Part shown: one piece after another, positions 1-9,781 of the stretch
Layout: every line of letters starts with the position of its first letter
Position numbering within the stretch: position 1 is the stretch's first letter
Assembly (NCBI GenBank): GCA_040770645.1
Contig: JAXGIS010000009.1
Coordinates: 27,903-91,902, forward strand
Source of the DNA: JAAYZX01 sp040770645
Lineage (GTDB): Bacteria; Actinomycetota; Thermoleophilia; RBG-16-64-13
Direction: 5' to 3'
DNA: 64,000 nucleotides
Program-made: the position numbers and the translations under genes
The notes under the pieces: generated by a model
Databases searched by the model: none
Seen by the model: only the letters and a program-made list of their open reading frames with translations
What the model was told of the DNA's origin: nothing

Positions 1-1838
1 ATCCAAACCAACGAACCATCGTCGCGGATGACGATGTACGGGTCGCGATCGTACTGGAGGAAGGGAGCGATGGCTTCCACCCGTTCGCGAATGGTGCGCT
101 TGTACATGATCCGCGTTTCCGGGGTCAGGTACTCGGAGAACAGCAGCTTGAGGTCTCGGAACTTGATGGTGAAGGCCAACTGCCTGAAAAAGCCCGTTAC
201 GGCGACGCCACCCTCGCCCGCGTAAGTGGTGAACACGTTCTCATTGCCGCTGGGGTAGTCAAATTCGAGGGCGTTGGTCTTGACCAACACGAATTCGTTC
301 CCGATCTCGCCGTAGTAGATCTCGGGTCTGGAGATGTGGAGATCAGTATCGGTCTGAGGCGGGATGTCCTCAATGAGGAAAGCGGGTAGTCCTTCGCCGC
401 GCACTTCATTAACGGCGCAGGCCACCACTCCGTAGCCGTGTGTGTAGGTGATGCGTTTGTTGACCCAGGTCTTGGCCTGATCCTGCAGGTCATCCTGGTC
501 GAGTTCGCGGGCGGCGAGCATTACCTGCCGGTAGTTGTCGTCCACGCGGTAGCGATCGACGTCGACGTCTTTGAAGCGGTAGTACAGCCGTATTTCCTGC
601 AGCTGCGAGTAGGTGGACAGCAGTGGGCGCGGATCCCAAAGGCGGATGTTGTCGATGGTGGCCTTGTTCTCCTCGATATCCTCTAAGGTGAGCCGCTGTC
701 TGGCCGGGAAGGGCTTTGTGGTGGTGCGATCGAGTCCGAATGCGAAGCGCGTGGCTTCGATGTTGTTGACTATGTAAGGACTCTCCATCTGGATCTCATT
801 GGGGGACACGCGGTACTGCTGGATGATGGCCGGGTAGACGACACCTGCGCCGATCCACACCACCACCAGGAGACCGAGGGAGACCATGGGCAGCTTCCAC
901 CCCCGGTAGTGGATGTTCACGAGCAGGATGACGGCGGAGATCAATGCCACCACCGCCAAGATCCCCAGCACAGGCAACTGCACCGTCACATCTGTGTAGC
1001 TCGCTCCGAAGGTCACACCTCGCGAGGAGTACAAAAGTTCCCAACGCTGCATGAAGAAGTCTACGGCCTTGCCAACGAGCAACAGCGCCGCCAGAAGTGA
1101 GAGGTGGGCCTTGACGTGAGGCGCCAAGTGAAAGCCGCGCCCCGTGTCCGCGCGCATGATGGCGCGGTCGAACACATAGACGGCGGTGGTCCCAATCAGA
1201 GTGACGATGAGCAGGCCACTGAAGAAACCGAGGAGGCGTCGCAGTATGGGTAATACCCACACGTAGAAAGAGGCGTCGCGGTTGAAGATGGGGTCGACGT
1301 AACCGATCTCCAGCCGATTGAAGAACAGGAGCCACTCCTGCCAAGCGCCGGCCGTGCCCACCGCGAAGAAGAACGCCAGCAGCAAGGAGCCAATGAGCAA
1401 GATGCGGTTAACGGCTCGATCGGGAGTGGGGACGAGCTCCAGTATCTCCGCTCCCTCCTCGCCCGGCTCGCGCGCGGCCACGCGCAGGCGGGGGGAGAGC
1501 CGCCGGGCCAGCCGGAGGTTCAAGTAGAAGACCGCGAAGAATATCGCTCCGGCGACAACGCCGAGGACGAGCGGCACCCAGATGCGGACCAGAAAGATAC
1601 CGCGATAGCCAACCTCGTCGAACCAGAGTAGCTCGCTCCAGAAGCTGGAGAGAATGAATGCCAGCAGAACCACGGCCAGAATTCCGCTGACCACCCACAG
1701 GATGATCTTCCTGCCGCGGCCCAGGTTTCGGGTCCTGGGCTCTGTGTCGGTTTCTTTGCGGCCGCCCGCGCGGCTTTCGCTCCACTTTTTGAGGGCCTCT
1801 AAGAGCATGTCGCCCGGGGCCTTCGGCATATCGGTCAT
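1..1838 (-). CDS. UPF0182 family integral membrane protein (3' end outside window)
   Basis: About 612 codons are visible in one open frame that runs off the left edge. The start is the ATG at 1838, preceded by GGGAGA. After a charged N-terminus come a membrane helix at about residues 44-65, the family-typical ELLWFDEVGY stretch near residue 70, and further hydrophobic helices to about residue 290. A large extracytoplasmic domain follows, with segments such as YRVSPNEIQMESPYIVNN and HGYGVVACAVNEVRGEGLP. This layout matches UPF0182/COG1615, typical of Actinobacteria and Cyanobacteria; its function is not established. The gene is divergent from the peptidase at 2086. Confidence 0.88.
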   Translation of the reverse strand, partial: MTDMPKAPGDMLLEALKKWSESRAGGRKETDTEPRTRNLGRGRKIILWVVSGILAVVLLAFILSSFWSELLWFDEVGYRGIFLVRIWVPLVLGVVAGAIFFAVFYLNLRLARRLSPRLRVAAREPGEEGAEILELVPTPDRAVNRILLIGSLLLAFFFAVGTAGAWQEWLLFFNRLEIGYVDPIFNRDASFYVWVLPILRRLLGFFSGLLIVTLIGTTAVYVFDRAIMRADTGRGFHLAPHVKAHLSLLAALLLVGKAVDFFMQRWELLYSSRGVTFGASYTDVTVQLPVLGILAVVALISAVILLVNIHYRGWKLPMVSLGLLVVVWIGAGVVYPAIIQQYRVSPNEIQMESPYIVNNIEATRFAFGLDRTTTKPFPARQRLTLEDIEENKATIDNIRLWDPRPLLSTYSQLQEIRLYYRFKDVDVDRYRVDDNYRQVMLAARELDQDDLQDQAKTWVNKRITYTHGYGVVACAVNEVRGEGLPAFLIEDIPPQTDTDLHISRPEIYYGEIGNEFVLVKTNALEFDYPSGNENVFTTYAGEGGVAVTGFFRQLAFTIKFRDLKLLFSEYLTPETRIMYKRTIRERVEAIAPFLQYDRDPYIVIRDDGSLVW

Positions 1839-2003
1839 CGTGTCTCCCGGTGGCCGGATGTCATCGGCGTTGTGGTTTGTGACTTGTTTCTGTACTCCAG
1901 GATAGCCGAACCGGGTGGTCGGCGTCCGCTCTCGGTGGCGCGGTGAGGGTATCTTCACCCGGTGGCGGAACTGGAGTCACTTGGAGCGATGAGGACGTGT
2001 ATC

Positions 2004-2023
2004 CTCAACAGTTGGCTGTTGAG
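2004..2023. other. Perfect hairpin in the divergent intergenic region
   Basis: CTCAACAG and CTGTTGAG form an 8-bp stem around a TTGG loop. No T-run follows, so it does not look like an intrinsic terminator. It lies about 60 bases before the peptidase start and could be a 5' leader structure or an operator. Function is unknown. Confidence 0.35.
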
Positions 2024-2085
2024 CCGGGTTTGACGCCGGCCAAGGGAGTATCAGAAAGGACATTCGAGAGGAGCGGGGGACGGTC

Positions 2086-4365
2086 ATGGCCGAATCGCCC
2101 TTGACTTTGGAACTCATCACCGGCCGGCCTGGGCCCGCCGGCACGGCACCGGCCGGGCTGCGGTGGGCGCCCGACGGGCGCTATCTGGCATTTCTCTGGG
2201 ACGATGCCGGCAGGCAGGCGCAGGACATCTGGCTGGTGGAGCGAGAAGGGAACTCGCCTGTTTGTCTGACACGGGCCGCGGCGGAGGTGCGCGCGGCCCG
2301 TGGCGTGACCGACCTGGTTTGGGCCCCTGAATCTCACGCCGTGGTGTTTCTCTGTGGGGGAGACGTGTGGGAGGTGGCGGCGCCCGGCGGTACGCCGCGG
2401 CGCCTCACCTCGCCGGCCGGTGCGTCGCCGGCAGATAGCGAATCGGTCTCTGAAAAGACGGAGCTGGGTATCTCGCCCGACGGCCGCCTGGTTTCGTTTC
2501 TGGAGGGCGGTGATCTTTGGTTTCTGCCGCGGGCGGGCGGAGCGCCCCGGCGCGTCACGGCCATCGGCCGCCCGGCGGTGGGAGAAGTGCCCCTCGGCAC
2601 CTACTATCGCCGTGATGTCGAGATCGGCCCGGCCACGTGGGGCGGGCCTCCGTCCTATGTTTGGTCACCGGACGGTCGCTACCTGGCCGTGCACGTGGTG
2701 GATCGCAGGCAGGTGCCCACCATGGCCCTACCCTACTACTTGGGTGAGGCCGCAGTCATGAATGTCCTGCGTCGCGGGCGGCCGGGTGATGTCAATGAGT
2801 CACGCTCCATTGGCTTCTACGATGTCGAGGAGGGCACCCTGCGCCTACTCGGTCTGTCTGCAGCCACCGATACCCGCATCGTATCCTTCGCCTGGTCGCC
2901 GGCAGGGACCCTACTAATCGACCGGGAGACGGATGACGCCGTTGACCGGCATTTGCTCCTGGCCGACCCGCAGACCGGCCGCTTCACCGAGATCTGGCAC
3001 GATCATCGTGAATCCCGCATATACAATGACGTGGCTTCGGCCTGGCACGGCGACGGGCGCCGCATTCTCGTGAGCGGCGACCTCGACGACCGGTACCGTC
3101 TCTACCTATTCGATCCATCCGCGAAGCCTCAGGACGACGGAGCCCGCGGTGGTGCCCACGATGGCGCCGGCGACGTCATTCCCCGCGGTACCCACCTCAC
3201 TGCATCTGAGGAAGGCCTGTCGTCGGACTTGGTCTTCTGTGCGGGCTCTCTGCGCAGCCTCACCCCGGGGCCCCATGACGTGACCGGTCCCGGCATCCCT
3301 GTGCCGGGTGGGGCCGGCAACTCCGTGCCCGGCACTACCGACATATTGTATGTGTCCTCTGAACCTAGCCCCTACGAGCGCCACGTCTGGCGTACGGATG
3401 AGTGGGGGGCCACCCGGGTTCGCCTCACCACACGCCCGGGCGTGCACACGCCGTTCCTCTCGCCCGATGGGCGCACGCTTGCCCTGCTTTCCACCGACGA
3501 TGCCACTCCTCCCGAGCTCTACCTCACCGACGCCGGTACTCCCGCCGAGCCGCGGCGCATCACCCATTCGCGGCCGTCGCAGTTCCGCACGGTCGCGTGG
3601 CGGGCGGCACGGTACGTCTCGTTCCCACACCGTGAGGATCGTTTCGCCATCCACGCTCGTATCCTCGAGCCTCCCCGCCTAGACCGCTCGAAGAGACATC
3701 CGGTGATCCTCGGCAACATGTACTCGAATACCGTGCGCAATCGCTGGGAACCGCGTTTCGCAGCCCTGCAGCAGTATCTGTCTACAGAATGCGGCTATAT
3801 CGTGGTGCAGGTGGATGTGCGCGGTAGTACCGGTTACGGCCGCGATTTCCGCGAGGCCTTCCTCATGGATTGGGGCGGCGGCGACCTGGAAGACATCCAC
3901 AGTGCTGTCGATTACCTGAAGACGCTGCCGTATGTGGACGGCGAGCGCATCGGTATATGGGGCACCAGTTACGGAGGCACGCTGACCATCTACTCGCTGC
4001 TGCGTAAACCCGGGCTATTCCGTGCGGGCGTGGCCGCGGCGCCGGCCGTGGACCCCCACTTCTTCGGCAGCGATGACGTGGCCATCTGCCGTCGGCCCCA
4101 GACTCACCCTTACACCTTCACGCGCGGAGCCCTGCAGTACGCCGCCAACCTACGCGACCACCTACTCATAATCCACGGCATGCAGGACGACGTGGTGCCG
4201 TTCCAAACATCGATGATGCTGGTCGAGGAGCTGATGCGACTGGGCAAGGACTTCGAGCTGGCCCTGGCTCCGGCGGCCACCCACGCTTGGTCACAGCGTC
4301 CGGACTACGCTCTGTATCTCATGCGACGTCTGGTGGGGCACTTCGAGCGGTATCTCAAGGAATAG
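2086..4365 (+). CDS. S9 family prolyl oligopeptidase-like peptidase
   Basis: This 759-residue protein has the two-part layout of acylaminoacyl peptidases and dipeptidyl aminopeptidases. Residues about 1-500 carry repeated SPDGR-type beta-propeller blades (TolB/PD40-like), followed by an alpha/beta-hydrolase domain. The nucleophile is Ser628 in GTSYGG, the likely acid is Asp701 in HGMQDD, and the base is His733 in ATHAW. VRGSTGYGRDF is the usual S9 oxyanion-side motif. No signal peptide is seen, so a cytoplasmic peptide-degrading role is likely. The start is the ATG at 2086 in GGTCATGGCC, with a GAGGAGCGGGGG Shine-Dalgarno region upstream. Substrate specificity cannot be told from the sequence. 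Confidence 0.93.
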   Translation: MAESPLTLELITGRPGPAGTAPAGLRWAPDGRYLAFLWDDAGRQAQDIWLVEREGNSPVCLTRAAAEVRAARGVTDLVWAPESHAVVFLCGGDVWEVAAPGGTPRRLTSPAGASPADSESVSEKTELGISPDGRLVSFLEGGDLWFLPRAGGAPRRVTAIGRPAVGEVPLGTYYRRDVEIGPATWGGPPSYVWSPDGRYLAVHVVDRRQVPTMALPYYLGEAAVMNVLRRGRPGDVNESRSIGFYDVEEGTLRLLGLSAATDTRIVSFAWSPAGTLLIDRETDDAVDRHLLLADPQTGRFTEIWHDHRESRIYNDVASAWHGDGRRILVSGDLDDRYRLYLFDPSAKPQDDGARGGAHDGAGDVIPRGTHLTASEEGLSSDLVFCAGSLRSLTPGPHDVTGPGIPVPGGAGNSVPGTTDILYVSSEPSPYERHVWRTDEWGATRVRLTTRPGVHTPFLSPDGRTLALLSTDDATPPELYLTDAGTPAEPRRITHSRPSQFRTVAWRAARYVSFPHREDRFAIHARILEPPRLDRSKRHPVILGNMYSNTVRNRWEPRFAALQQYLSTECGYIVVQVDVRGSTGYGRDFREAFLMDWGGGDLEDIHSAVDYLKTLPYVDGERIGIWGTSYGGTLTIYSLLRKPGLFRAGVAAAPAVDPHFFGSDDVAICRRPQTHPYTFTRGALQYAANLRDHLLIIHGMQDDVVPFQTSMMLVEELMRLGKDFELALAPAATHAWSQRPDYALYLMRRLVGHFERYLKE

Positions 4366-4408
4366 GCTGGGTCTGAGTCTGCCTGGGCGTCTCGGAGCGG
4401 AACCGAGC

Positions 4409-5644
4409 CTATCCGGGCAGACTCTGACGGACCACTGATCTCCGGGCGCGCATACCCAGGATCGTGAACAGCCCCGTGCCGATCAGGCAGACGACGGCCC
4501 CGCCCAGCCAAATGGCGCGGGGCGCGATGGCGTCGCTCAGCATGCCCCCGAATACCGGACCTATGCCCGAGGCCATCTGCCACGACAGACCGTAGATGCT
4601 CATGTAGCGCCCTCGCATGTCCGGAGGGGCCATGCTGGCCACGAGGGCGGAAGTGGTGGGGACCAGCAGCAACTCACCGCAGGTCATAACGAACATGCTG
4701 GCTAAGAAAGGGAAGAAACTGCTGCCCAGGGCTACGCTTCCCACGCCCACTGGATAGAGGAGCGTGCCGACGGCCAGTACGTCAAACGGCGGGAAGCGCC
4801 GCGAGACCCGGGTCACTGCCACCTGGAACAACACCACCATCCCGGCATTCGCGGCCATGATGAGACCGTAATCGCTCTCGGGCATGCCGAACTGGGTCTT
4901 GGCGTACACGGCCAACAGCACGAAGATCAGTGAGGCGCCTATGGTGGCGAGCGTGAACCCGGCGAAGGTGGCCATGAAGGGGCGGTCGCCAAGGACCCGG
5001 AGATAGCCGCCCAACTTCTCGCCGGCGGGAGGGCGGTCAGCGTCTTCCTTGGGCTTGGTCTCTCGTACGAAGAGCAGAGTCAAGAGGCTGTACAGGAGAA
5101 GGCCGGATGCAGCGCACAAGAAAATGATGGTGTAAGAACGAGTGGCCAGGAAGCCGCCCAAGGTAGGGCCGATGGCCACACCCACGTTGTTGCCCATGCG
5201 CAACAGCGCGTAAGCATCCACCCTTTTGGGTTCCGGGATAAGGTCGGCTACCATCGCATCCACCCCCACCCGGTAGATGGGGCTCACAAAGCCGCCTGCA
5301 GCCATGAGGATCACGAATATCCAAAGGGAGTTGGCGAAGCCGAAGAAGGCGTACACCACACCGTGAAGAGCCATCCCCACGATCATGACCCCTCGGCGGC
5401 CCACACGGTCGGTCAGGGTCCCGGCGGCAAACGAGGCCACCACGGAGAAGGCCGCGTTGATGGTCAGCAGGCTCCCAACTGCGGTGAGCGGTAGTCGCAG
5501 TCGCTCGGCCGCGTAGACCATCATGAACGGCCAGATCATGCTCAGCCCCACGGCGCTCACCAGATTGCCGCTGAACACCAGCCAGAATTGACTTGGGTAC
5601 AAGCCGGGGAGGCGGGACAGGCGTCGGATGAAGGCATCCTCCAT
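4409..5644 (-). CDS. MFS transporter
   Basis: This is a roughly 411-residue polytopic protein with twelve hydrophobic segments and MFS loop signatures, for example AGTLTDRVGRRGVMIVG between helices 2 and 3 and RLPLTAVGSLLTINA before it. Family knowledge makes it a proton-coupled drug or metabolite exporter; the substrate is unknown. The start is uncertain. The ATG at 5644 (MEDAFIRRLSRLPG) gives a normal N-terminus, and the frame stays open to a TTG at 5689, but neither has a clear ribosome binding site. It converges with the peptidase gene, with only 43 bases between them. Confidence 0.85.
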   Translation of the reverse strand: MEDAFIRRLSRLPGLYPSQFWLVFSGNLVSAVGLSMIWPFMMVYAAERLRLPLTAVGSLLTINAAFSVVASFAAGTLTDRVGRRGVMIVGMALHGVVYAFFGFANSLWIFVILMAAGGFVSPIYRVGVDAMVADLIPEPKRVDAYALLRMGNNVGVAIGPTLGGFLATRSYTIIFLCAASGLLLYSLLTLLFVRETKPKEDADRPPAGEKLGGYLRVLGDRPFMATFAGFTLATIGASLIFVLLAVYAKTQFGMPESDYGLIMAANAGMVVLFQVAVTRVSRRFPPFDVLAVGTLLYPVGVGSVALGSSFFPFLASMFVMTCGELLLVPTTSALVASMAPPDMRGRYMSIYGLSWQMASGIGPVFGGMLSDAIAPRAIWLGGAVVCLIGTGLFTILGMRARRSVVRQSLPG

Positions 5645-5779
5645 TCGGTCAGGGGTCAACCCATTGTGGGTAACCACATGGTGAAGCAACAGAAACTAGT
5701 GGGGAGGATAGCCCCTCGTGGTCGCGTCGGCACGAGTGCAGGCCGCGGAGCCCCGAGGCGACGCCGGCCCCAGGCGACG

Positions 5780-6073
5780 TTAACTGGTCAGATCCGCTTT
5801 TTTCTGCAGGAACTCTTCGCGATCGATCTCGCCGCGGGCGTACCGTTCTTCCACTACGCGCAGCGCATCGGTCTTCGGTGTCATCGGTGGAGCACTGTCT
5901 CCCGGCCGGCCCCAAGTGGCGGAATCCTGAGGCGCTGACGGCTCGCGGCGGCTCACCAAATATCTCACCAAGAGCACCACGCACACGATGACCGCAATCC
6001 AGAACAGGCCTATCAATAGCGCGGCCAACCCTCCCCACACACCCACGTGCCCAAAAGGACCATCCCACCACAT
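5780..6073 (-). CDS. Small membrane protein with C-terminal SHOCT domain
   Basis: The 97-residue protein has one membrane helix (about residues 16-40) and a Pro/Ser-rich linker. It ends in the short SHOCT signature ALRVVEERYARGEIDREEF followed by LQKKADL. SHOCT domains are short C-terminal oligomerisation modules found on many small membrane proteins. The start is ATG 6073, with GGAGGTGACACGTCACC upstream on the minus strand. It is divergent from hisD, and its cellular role is unknown. Confidence 0.85.
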   Translation of the reverse strand: MWWDGPFGHVGVWGGLAALLIGLFWIAVIVCVVLLVRYLVSRREPSAPQDSATWGRPGDSAPPMTPKTDALRVVEERYARGEIDREEFLQKKADLTS

Positions 6074-6258
6074 GGTGACGTGTCACCTCCAGTACCTTCC
6101 GGGCTCGAGCACCCGGGCGCGGTGTTGACCACATGCCGACATAATTGTACTCTGCAGCGCAGCCGCAGTGGAAGCGCAACGCTACCGTGCGCATCGGGGC
6201 GCAACCCCCGCCAACCTGTCCAGAGACCGAGCTTCTGTCTGTTTGCGGAGGGCCCGCC

Positions 6259-7550
6259 GTGTTGATCCAACCTCTCTCCCTGTCGTCGGTTAGTGCCGCT
6301 GTGGCGGCGATTCGTCCTCCTCAGGCCCAAAACGAGGAGATTGCGCGAGTGGTGGCCTCCATCCTCGCCGATGTGCGCACCCAAGGCGACGAGGCCCTGG
6401 TTAGGTTGACCGCTCGGCTGGATTGGCCCGGTGCGGCTGTCGGTGGGCTACGTGTGCCCCCGGGGGAGTTGCGGTCGGCCTTCGACCGGCTGAACCCCGA
6501 GTTGCGCGCGGCGCTGGAGTTGGCTCGGGACAACTGCACCTGGTTCCACCGGCATGAGCTCGTCCGAGACTGGGAGGGTACGGGCGCGCAAGGCCAGCGC
6601 CTCGGCATCCGCCACAGGCCGGTGCGCCGGGCGGGTCTTTATGTCCCGGGCGGGCTGGGTTCCTACGCCTCATCGGTAATCATGAACGTGGCGCCGGCGC
6701 AGGTGGCCGGGGTGAGGAGTTGGCCATCTGCACTCCGCCGGGCAGGGATGGGGCGGTCAACGAATCGGTGTTGGCGGCCGCATACCTCTTGGGTGTAGAG
6801 GAGGTCTATCGCCTGGGAGGGGCTCAGGCCGTGGGCGCACTTGCCTACGGCACGGCCACGGTTCCGCGCGTGGACGTCATCTGTGGTCCGAGCAACGCCT
6901 ACGTCAACGAGGCCAAGCGGCAGGTCTTCGGGGTGGTGGGGATCGACAGTCTGGCGGGGCCGAGTGAGGTGTTGGTCATCGCCGATCATACTGCCCGCCC
7001 TGAATGGGTGGCGGCGGACCTTCTGGCACAGGAGGAACACGGAAGTGGTGCGGAGGCCGTGCTGGTGGGTGCCTCGGCCGAGTTGTGCACGGAGGTGAAG
7101 AAGTGCATCACTCTCCTGCGCGCCGACGCCGGCGCACCCCAGGTCGAAGGGGCGGGCCGTCTCTTCGCCTTCTACCCCGAGTCTCCCCAAGACTTCACTG
7201 CGGTGGCCACTGCTTTCGCCGACGAATACGCGCCGGAGCACCTCGAGATACACCTGGATCAGCCCCGTGTTCTTCTGGAGAGTCTACACAGTGCCGGTGC
7301 CATCTTTCTCGGGCATCACACCCCCACCGCCTACGGCGACTACGTAGCCGGTTCCAACCACGTTTTACCCACGGGAGGATCCGCTCGGTTCGCGTCCGCC
7401 CTAGGGGTGCAAACCTTCATGCGTCGGCAGTCCGTCATCGAATTGAGTCCACATGCCGCTAGGACATTGGCTCCGCCATTGGCCAGGTTGGCGGAGAGCG
7501 AGGGCTTCGCGTTCCACAAACACTCTGCGGAGTCCCGTGCCCGAGGCTGA
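6259..7550 (+). CDS. hisD: Histidinol dehydrogenase HisD (one apparent frameshift)
   Basis: HisD catalyses the last two steps of histidine synthesis, histidinol to histidine with two NAD+. The start is the GTG at 6259 after GGAGGG. The N-terminal part ends in VPGGLGSYASSVIMN and QVAGV. The frame then shifts by one base near 6714 (one G of GTGGAG seems lost) and resumes with ICTPPGRDGAVNESVLAAA, GGAQAVGALAYGT, GPSNAYVNEAKRQV and the metal-site segments LLAQEEHGSG and YAPEHLEIH. Both halves are well conserved, so a sequencing or assembly indel is likelier than a true pseudogene. The 3' end overlaps the start of the MFS gene, and hisB, hisH and hisA follow. Confidence 0.9.
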
Positions 7551-8952
7551 ACCCGGACCCGGTACCATCGGCCCGGGGTCCGACCCGGAAAAATGCCCGG
7601 CGTCTTTCGCCCGTGGGAGGGCGACCTACGGCGACTCCACATGTTCCGCGGGCGGTTCCACGGGCACTCGTAGCCTGCGCGATCGGCTGCAACTGGCCAC
7701 CATCGCCGGAGCACTCTTCGTGGTGTGGACGGGATTCGGTGCCGTCCTTCCGTATCTACCGGTCTTCCTGCGCGAAGAGGCCCACGCTTCGGTTTCGCTC
7801 ATTGGCTTGGTGGCCGCAGCGTACTATTTGGGAGTAGTATCCTTTGCAGGGCTGTTCGGGCTGGCTAGTGATCGCATCGGACGCAAACCGCTCTTGGTGG
7901 TGGGAGTATGTCTCTACGCCACCGCCACTCTGCTCTTCATCACCACCACTCATCCCGGCTGGTTCGTCCTATTCCGGTTCTTGGAGGGAGTGGGGGCCGC
8001 GGCCGTCTATCCGGCCGGCATGGCTTTCGTAGCCGATATCAGCACCGACGCCAATAGAAGCCGGTCGTTCGGGTGGCTGACATCGGCGCAGTTCGCCGGA
8101 TTGGTGGCCGGACCGGCTTTGGCGGTACCGCTCTACGCGCTGGGGGGAGGTCAGGGGCGTTGGGCCTTCTACTCCATCTTTCTCTTCGGCAGTTGCCTCT
8201 CGTGGCTGGTAGCCGTTGCCCTGGCGCTCGTTCTCAAAGAGCCGGCACGCGTGGCTCGGGCCCGTCGGATCCGACGGACCGACAAAATGCCTGTGCGGCG
8301 GATCGTCAGCGCGCCCATCGTCGCCTTCTTGGTGGTGGCTGCCACCTCCAACTTCACCATGGGAGCCTTCGAGGTGGTCTGGAGTCTCTGGTTGCGCTCG
8401 CTGGGGGCCTCTATGAGCTTCGTGGGCGCCACTTGGGTGGCGTTCAGCCTGCCCATGTTGTTGTCGTTTGTGGGCGGGCGGCTGGCCGATCGTCACAGTC
8501 GCTTCTTTCTCATGTTCCTGGGTTTCGGTATGTCGGCGGTGGCGTGGATCACTTACGGTCTGGTGCAACTGCTGCCCTTCTTGCTCATCATGAACGCGGT
8601 GGAAGGCCTCTCCATAGCGCTGGCTTATCCGGCCAAGGCGGCCTTCCTGGTACAGGTCAGCCCCCGGGCGTTCGTGGGCACGGTCCAAGGGATGGAGTCT
8701 ACGGCGGGCCAGTTTGCCGGGTTGGCCGGCACAATAATTGCGCCCGTGGTGTACGAGCGACTGGGGGGCCTGATCATGACTGTCGGCGGCGTGCTCTCTT
8801 TGATAGGGCTGACGGCGGTGGCGCCGACCCTACGCAGGGAGTGGCGCCGCCTGACTGAGGAGAAGAGGGTGGCTATGGTGGTGGAAGCCGAGATGAGGGC
8901 TCCGCTCACGGAAAGGGGTGGAGAAGGAGGCGGGGAGAGGGTATCGGCCTGA
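7537..8952 (+). CDS. MFS transporter between hisD and hisB
   Basis: The likely start is the GTG at 7537, with CGGAG a few bases upstream, inside the end of hisD; this implies translational coupling. The protein has about 471 residues: a roughly 45-residue hydrophilic N-terminus, then twelve membrane segments. MFS signatures include LASDRIGRKPLLVVGV after helix 2 and FRFLEGVGAAAVYPAGMA. It resembles MDR-type (DHA1) exporters. Its place inside a histidine operon suggests a linked metabolite, but the sequence does not show which one. A start further upstream at 7453 would lie deep in hisD and is less likely. Confidence 0.85.
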   Translation: MPEAEPGPGTIGPGSDPEKCPASFARGRATYGDSTCSAGGSTGTRSLRDRLQLATIAGALFVVWTGFGAVLPYLPVFLREEAHASVSLIGLVAAAYYLGVVSFAGLFGLASDRIGRKPLLVVGVCLYATATLLFITTTHPGWFVLFRFLEGVGAAAVYPAGMAFVADISTDANRSRSFGWLTSAQFAGLVAGPALAVPLYALGGGQGRWAFYSIFLFGSCLSWLVAVALALVLKEPARVARARRIRRTDKMPVRRIVSAPIVAFLVVAATSNFTMGAFEVVWSLWLRSLGASMSFVGATWVAFSLPMLLSFVGGRLADRHSRFFLMFLGFGMSAVAWITYGLVQLLPFLLIMNAVEGLSIALAYPAKAAFLVQVSPRAFVGTVQGMESTAGQFAGLAGTIIAPVVYERLGGLIMTVGGVLSLIGLTAVAPTLRREWRRLTEEKRVAMVVEAEMRAPLTERGGEGGGERVSA

Positions 8953-8990
8953 GTTGCAGCCCGCCCTTCCCTTACGAGTTGCAGCCCGCC
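8951..8990 (+). repeat. Direct repeat pair upstream of hisB
   Basis: GAGTTGCAGCCCGCC occurs at 8951-8965 and again at 8976-8990, a 25-base period with an identical 15-base unit. It covers the last codons of the MFS gene and the non-coding stretch before hisB (8953-9121). It may be a regulatory direct repeat or a small duplication. Confidence 0.6.
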
Positions 8991-9121
8991 TCTCTGATGG
9001 CTCGATCTCACCCACCGCTGCCCATGGAGACACGGTTTGCGTGTGGCCTCTGCGGGACGTAGGTCGGTTGGCTCAAGGTGCTGTGCTATCCTCGCACCGG
9101 CACGGGGAGGGGTATAAAGTC

Positions 9122-9745
9122 ATGGAAATGCATTCCGTTGGTGATTCGGGCATGGGTGGTCGTCGCGCGCGTGTGGAGCGGCGTACGGCCGAAACAGACA
9201 TCGTATTGGAGTTGGCCCTCGACGGCACAGGTGCCGCCCACATTGACACGGGCGTTGGGTTCTTCAACCACATGTTGACATTGCTTGCTCGCCACGGGAT
9301 GGTGGATTTGAGCGTGGTGGCACGGGGGGATTTGGACACCGGCGCGCATCACACCGTGGAAGATGTGGGGATATGCCTGGGGCGGGCCCTGGGTGAGGCT
9401 CTGGGTGACAAGGCCGGTATCCGGCGCTATGGGGATGCCTTCGTGCCCATGGATGAGTCTCTGGCTCACGTGGCTCTGGATGTGAGTGGCCGGCCGTTTC
9501 TGGCGTGGGAGGTGGAGTTGCTCCCGTCAACCGTGATCGGGGGCTTCAGCACCGACCTCACCATCGAGTTCTTCCGGGCCGTGGTGGCCAACGCCCGGTT
9601 GACGGCGCACGTTCGTCTGCTCGCGGGCGCCAATCCGCATCACATGGTGGAGGCTTTGTTCAAAGCCTTCGCCCGGGCCCTTGAGCAGGCGGTGGATCTG
9701 GACCCACGTCGCCCAGGCATTCCGTCCACCAAAGGCATACTCTAG
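9122..9745 (+). CDS. hisB: Imidazoleglycerol-phosphate dehydratase HisB
   Basis: About 207 residues, the size of a monofunctional HisB. It removes water from imidazoleglycerol phosphate to give imidazole-acetol phosphate. The paired manganese-binding histidine motifs are present: HHTVED in the first half and NPHHMVE in the second. FFNHMLTLLARHG and the C-terminal GIPSTKGIL are also typical. The start is the ATG at 9122, preceded by GGGGAGGGG at a somewhat long spacing; ATG 9128 is an alternative. It is followed after 36 bases by the hisH-like gene. A hisC is not seen beside it. Confidence 0.93.
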   Translation: MEMHSVGDSGMGGRRARVERRTAETDIVLELALDGTGAAHIDTGVGFFNHMLTLLARHGMVDLSVVARGDLDTGAHHTVEDVGICLGRALGEALGDKAGIRRYGDAFVPMDESLAHVALDVSGRPFLAWEVELLPSTVIGGFSTDLTIEFFRAVVANARLTAHVRLLAGANPHHMVEALFKAFARALEQAVDLDPRRPGIPSTKGIL

Positions 9746-9781
9746 CGCGAACGGGGCGGATCCCGGCTCGTTCAATCGTAG

